This document shows, in pieces, positions 5,266-6,076 of a DNA stretch of 6,076 bases. The position numbers and the translations under genes were made by a program. Numbering within the stretch: the stretch's first letter is position 1; the number at the start of each line of letters is the position of its first letter. The stretch is from the NCBI GenBank assembly GCA_030146905.1, contig JASLAV010000281.1, positions 1-6,076 of the forward strand. Reading direction: 5' to 3'. The notes beneath the pieces were generated by a model. The model ran no database searches. It had not been told where the DNA came from and worked only from the letters and a program-made list of their open reading frames with translations. Source of the DNA: Lentzea sp. (GTDB lineage Bacteria; Actinomycetota; Actinomycetes; Mycobacteriales; Pseudonocardiaceae).

Positions 5266-5468
5266 ATCCTTGTGGCCACGAGCAGGGTGAGCAGGCGGCG
5301 GATCTCGTTGCAGGCCAGCGTGATCAACCCTGCCGAGACGGGGCGGGCATCACCGGCGTGCTCGGCGATGCTCCAACAGTTCTTCCGGGGCAGGTCGGCC
5401 AGGAACAGGGCGGCGCGGCGGCGAGTTCCGATCCGACAGAACCTGGCGGGACCGCCACGCCGGCAAGA
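5252..5468 (-). pseudogene. Internally deleted IS701-like transposase remnant
   Basis: Read on the minus strand, one frame stays open from 5468 past 5252. It has no ATG or GTG start and a TGA just upstream (5469-5471). An N-terminal piece (RRRAALFLADLPRKNCWSIA, then EHAGDARP) resembles the start of IS701-family transposases, where similar ERKNGW/AEHAGD motifs precede the catalytic core. It joins directly, near 5335-5345, to LITLACNEIRRLLTLLV, which resembles the C-terminal end of the same family. The DDE catalytic core between them is missing, so the product cannot be active. Family assignment is by recall of motif style and should be confirmed. The frame is in phase across the junction. Confidence 0.65.
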
Positions 5469-5475
5469 TCACTGC

Positions 5476-5489
5476 CTACGGCTGGAGCA
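5476..5489 (-). repeat. Right terminal inverted repeat
   Basis: The inverse of 5252-5265, ending on the base next to the TGA stop of the minus-strand NmrA-like gene (5490-5492). On the inner side the similarity continues imperfectly after a five-base insertion (ATC/TTG-like bases). Confidence 0.85.
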
Positions 5490-6076
5490 TCAGGAACGGA
5501 CCCGGTCCGCGGGCGCGGTCCAGCCGGTGGAGCGGATCCACTCGGCCAGGTCCCAGGTGGTCGGCTCGATCGCCTTCACCGCTGCGAGGTCTGACGGGTG
5601 TTCGGGCCCCTTGGCGAACTGGCGGAACATCGCCTTGTCGAGGTCGTTGCCGAGGACGCTCAGTGGCAGGACCTCGTAGCGTGACGGCAGCCCGGCGCGC
5701 GCGCCGAACGCGGCGGCGATCTGGGGGCCCGTCGGCTCGTCGCCGATGACCTCGATGGCTCCGCCGGGCACGTCCGCGGCGTCGAGCAGGATCGCGGCGG
5801 CGACCTTGCCGATGTCCTTGATCGAGATCATCTTCAGGGCGACATCGTCCGGCAGTGGCAGCCTCAGCACGATCGTTCCGTCCTCCAGGCTCGGCGCCAT
5901 CACGGTCGCGAAGTTCTCCATGAAGGCGGTCGAGCGGACCATCGTGGCCCTCAGGCCGGAAAGCTTCAGGTGTTCCTCGATCCGGTGCTTCGAGTCGTGG
6001 TGCGGCACGCCCGTTTCGCGATCCGCCCCGCTGACCGAGTTGAACACGACGTGCGGCACGCGCGCCGCGGCCGCCG
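5490..6076 (-). CDS. NmrA-like NAD(P)-binding protein (5' end beyond window)
   Basis: The frame is open through the right edge and ends with TGA at 5490-5492, giving about 194 visible residues. NmrA-family atypical short-chain dehydrogenases are about 280-300 residues, so the N-terminal Rossmann GxxGxxG part is outside the window. Visible landmarks are HVVFNSVSGAD, then HHDSKHRIEEHLKLSGL (the substrate-side Lys region) and RSTAFMENFATVM. MISIKDIGKVAAAILLDA (the beta-strand/helix after the Rossmann core) follows, then GAIEVIGDEPTGPQIAAAFG. Members act as NAD(P)H-linked quinone reductases or redox-sensing regulators; this one cannot be assigned further. The in-frame GTG at 6059 lies within the fold, so it is not the true start. 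The stop codon abuts the terminal repeat of the miniature element, and the gene is convergent with the XRE regulator. Confidence 0.87.
   Translation of the reverse strand, partial: AAAARVPHVVFNSVSGADRETGVPHHDSKHRIEEHLKLSGLRATMVRSTAFMENFATVMAPSLEDGTIVLRLPLPDDVALKMISIKDIGKVAAAILLDAADVPGGAIEVIGDEPTGPQIAAAFGARAGLPSRYEVLPLSVLGNDLDKAMFRQFAKGPEHPSDLAAVKAIEPTTWDLAEWIRSTGWTAPADRVRS

Larger units (their letters stand above)
5252..5489. mobile_element. 238-bp miniature IS-derived element with 14-bp terminal inverted repeats
   Basis: TGCTCCAGCCGTAG (5252-5265) is repeated perfectly in inverted orientation at 5476-5489. The interior encodes fragments of an IS701-like transposase on the minus strand, so this looks like an internally deleted, non-autonomous IS derivative. 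The left flank is CTAG (5248-5251), matching the YTAR-type four-base target I associate with IS701 relatives. The right flank is TCAG (5490-5493), so no exact target duplication remains. Both flanking genes end exactly at its borders. Confidence 0.75.

Noticed and set aside
5145..5679. Plus-strand open frames across the miniature element and NmrA gene
   Set aside because: They cross the IS remnant and run antisense to the well-supported NmrA-like gene; there is no domain pattern.
1..6076. CRISPR array, rRNA or phage genes
   Set aside because: No regularly spaced direct repeats, rRNA-like blocks or phage structural genes were seen.

Overview
This is a GC-rich (roughly 70%) actinobacterial chromosomal window. 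The gene styles fit a Pseudonocardiaceae-like actinomycete: GTG starts, 4-bp GTGA overlaps, a TreY/TreZ pair, an UdgX-type glycosylase, an ANTAR protein and a small XRE-type regulator. The genus cannot be fixed from the sequence alone.

Layout. Positions 1-3463 (+) hold the 3' part of treY and a complete treZ, overlapping by 4 bp. Together they make trehalose from the reducing ends of alpha-1,4-glucans. The 3' end of treZ runs 82 bp into a convergent minus-strand gene for a stand-alone ANTAR-domain RNA-binding protein (3382-3726). The gap between that gene and the divergent csbD-like gene holds two inverted repeats on the ANTAR side and a clear SigB/SigF-type promoter (GTTT-N15-GGGTAA) on the csbD side. 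The csbD-like stress gene (3943-4122), too short to stand out as an ORF, overlaps udgX (4100-4726) by 23 bp. The two therefore look like one translationally coupled, stress-controlled unit.

Positions 4727-4993 have no convincing gene but are dense in structure: a three-way-junction-like inverted repeat set, a second long stem enclosing a potential pseudoknot, and a stretch resembling the 3' end of 16S rRNA. A small helix-turn-helix regulator (4994-5251) follows, probably translated from a leaderless mRNA. A 238-bp element with 14-bp perfect terminal inverted repeats (5252-5489) carries an internally deleted IS701-like transposase. It exactly fills the gap between the stop codon of the regulator and the stop codon of a convergent NmrA-like NAD(P)-binding protein, whose 5' end lies beyond the right edge.

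Trehalose synthesis, CsbD, UdgX and an ANTAR regulator suggest a stress-adaptation neighbourhood (inference). The best leads are the sigma-B-type csbD-udgX unit, the Cys substitution in the UdgX active-site motif, the structured intergenic region at 4730-4900, and the miniature transposon wedged between two stop codons.
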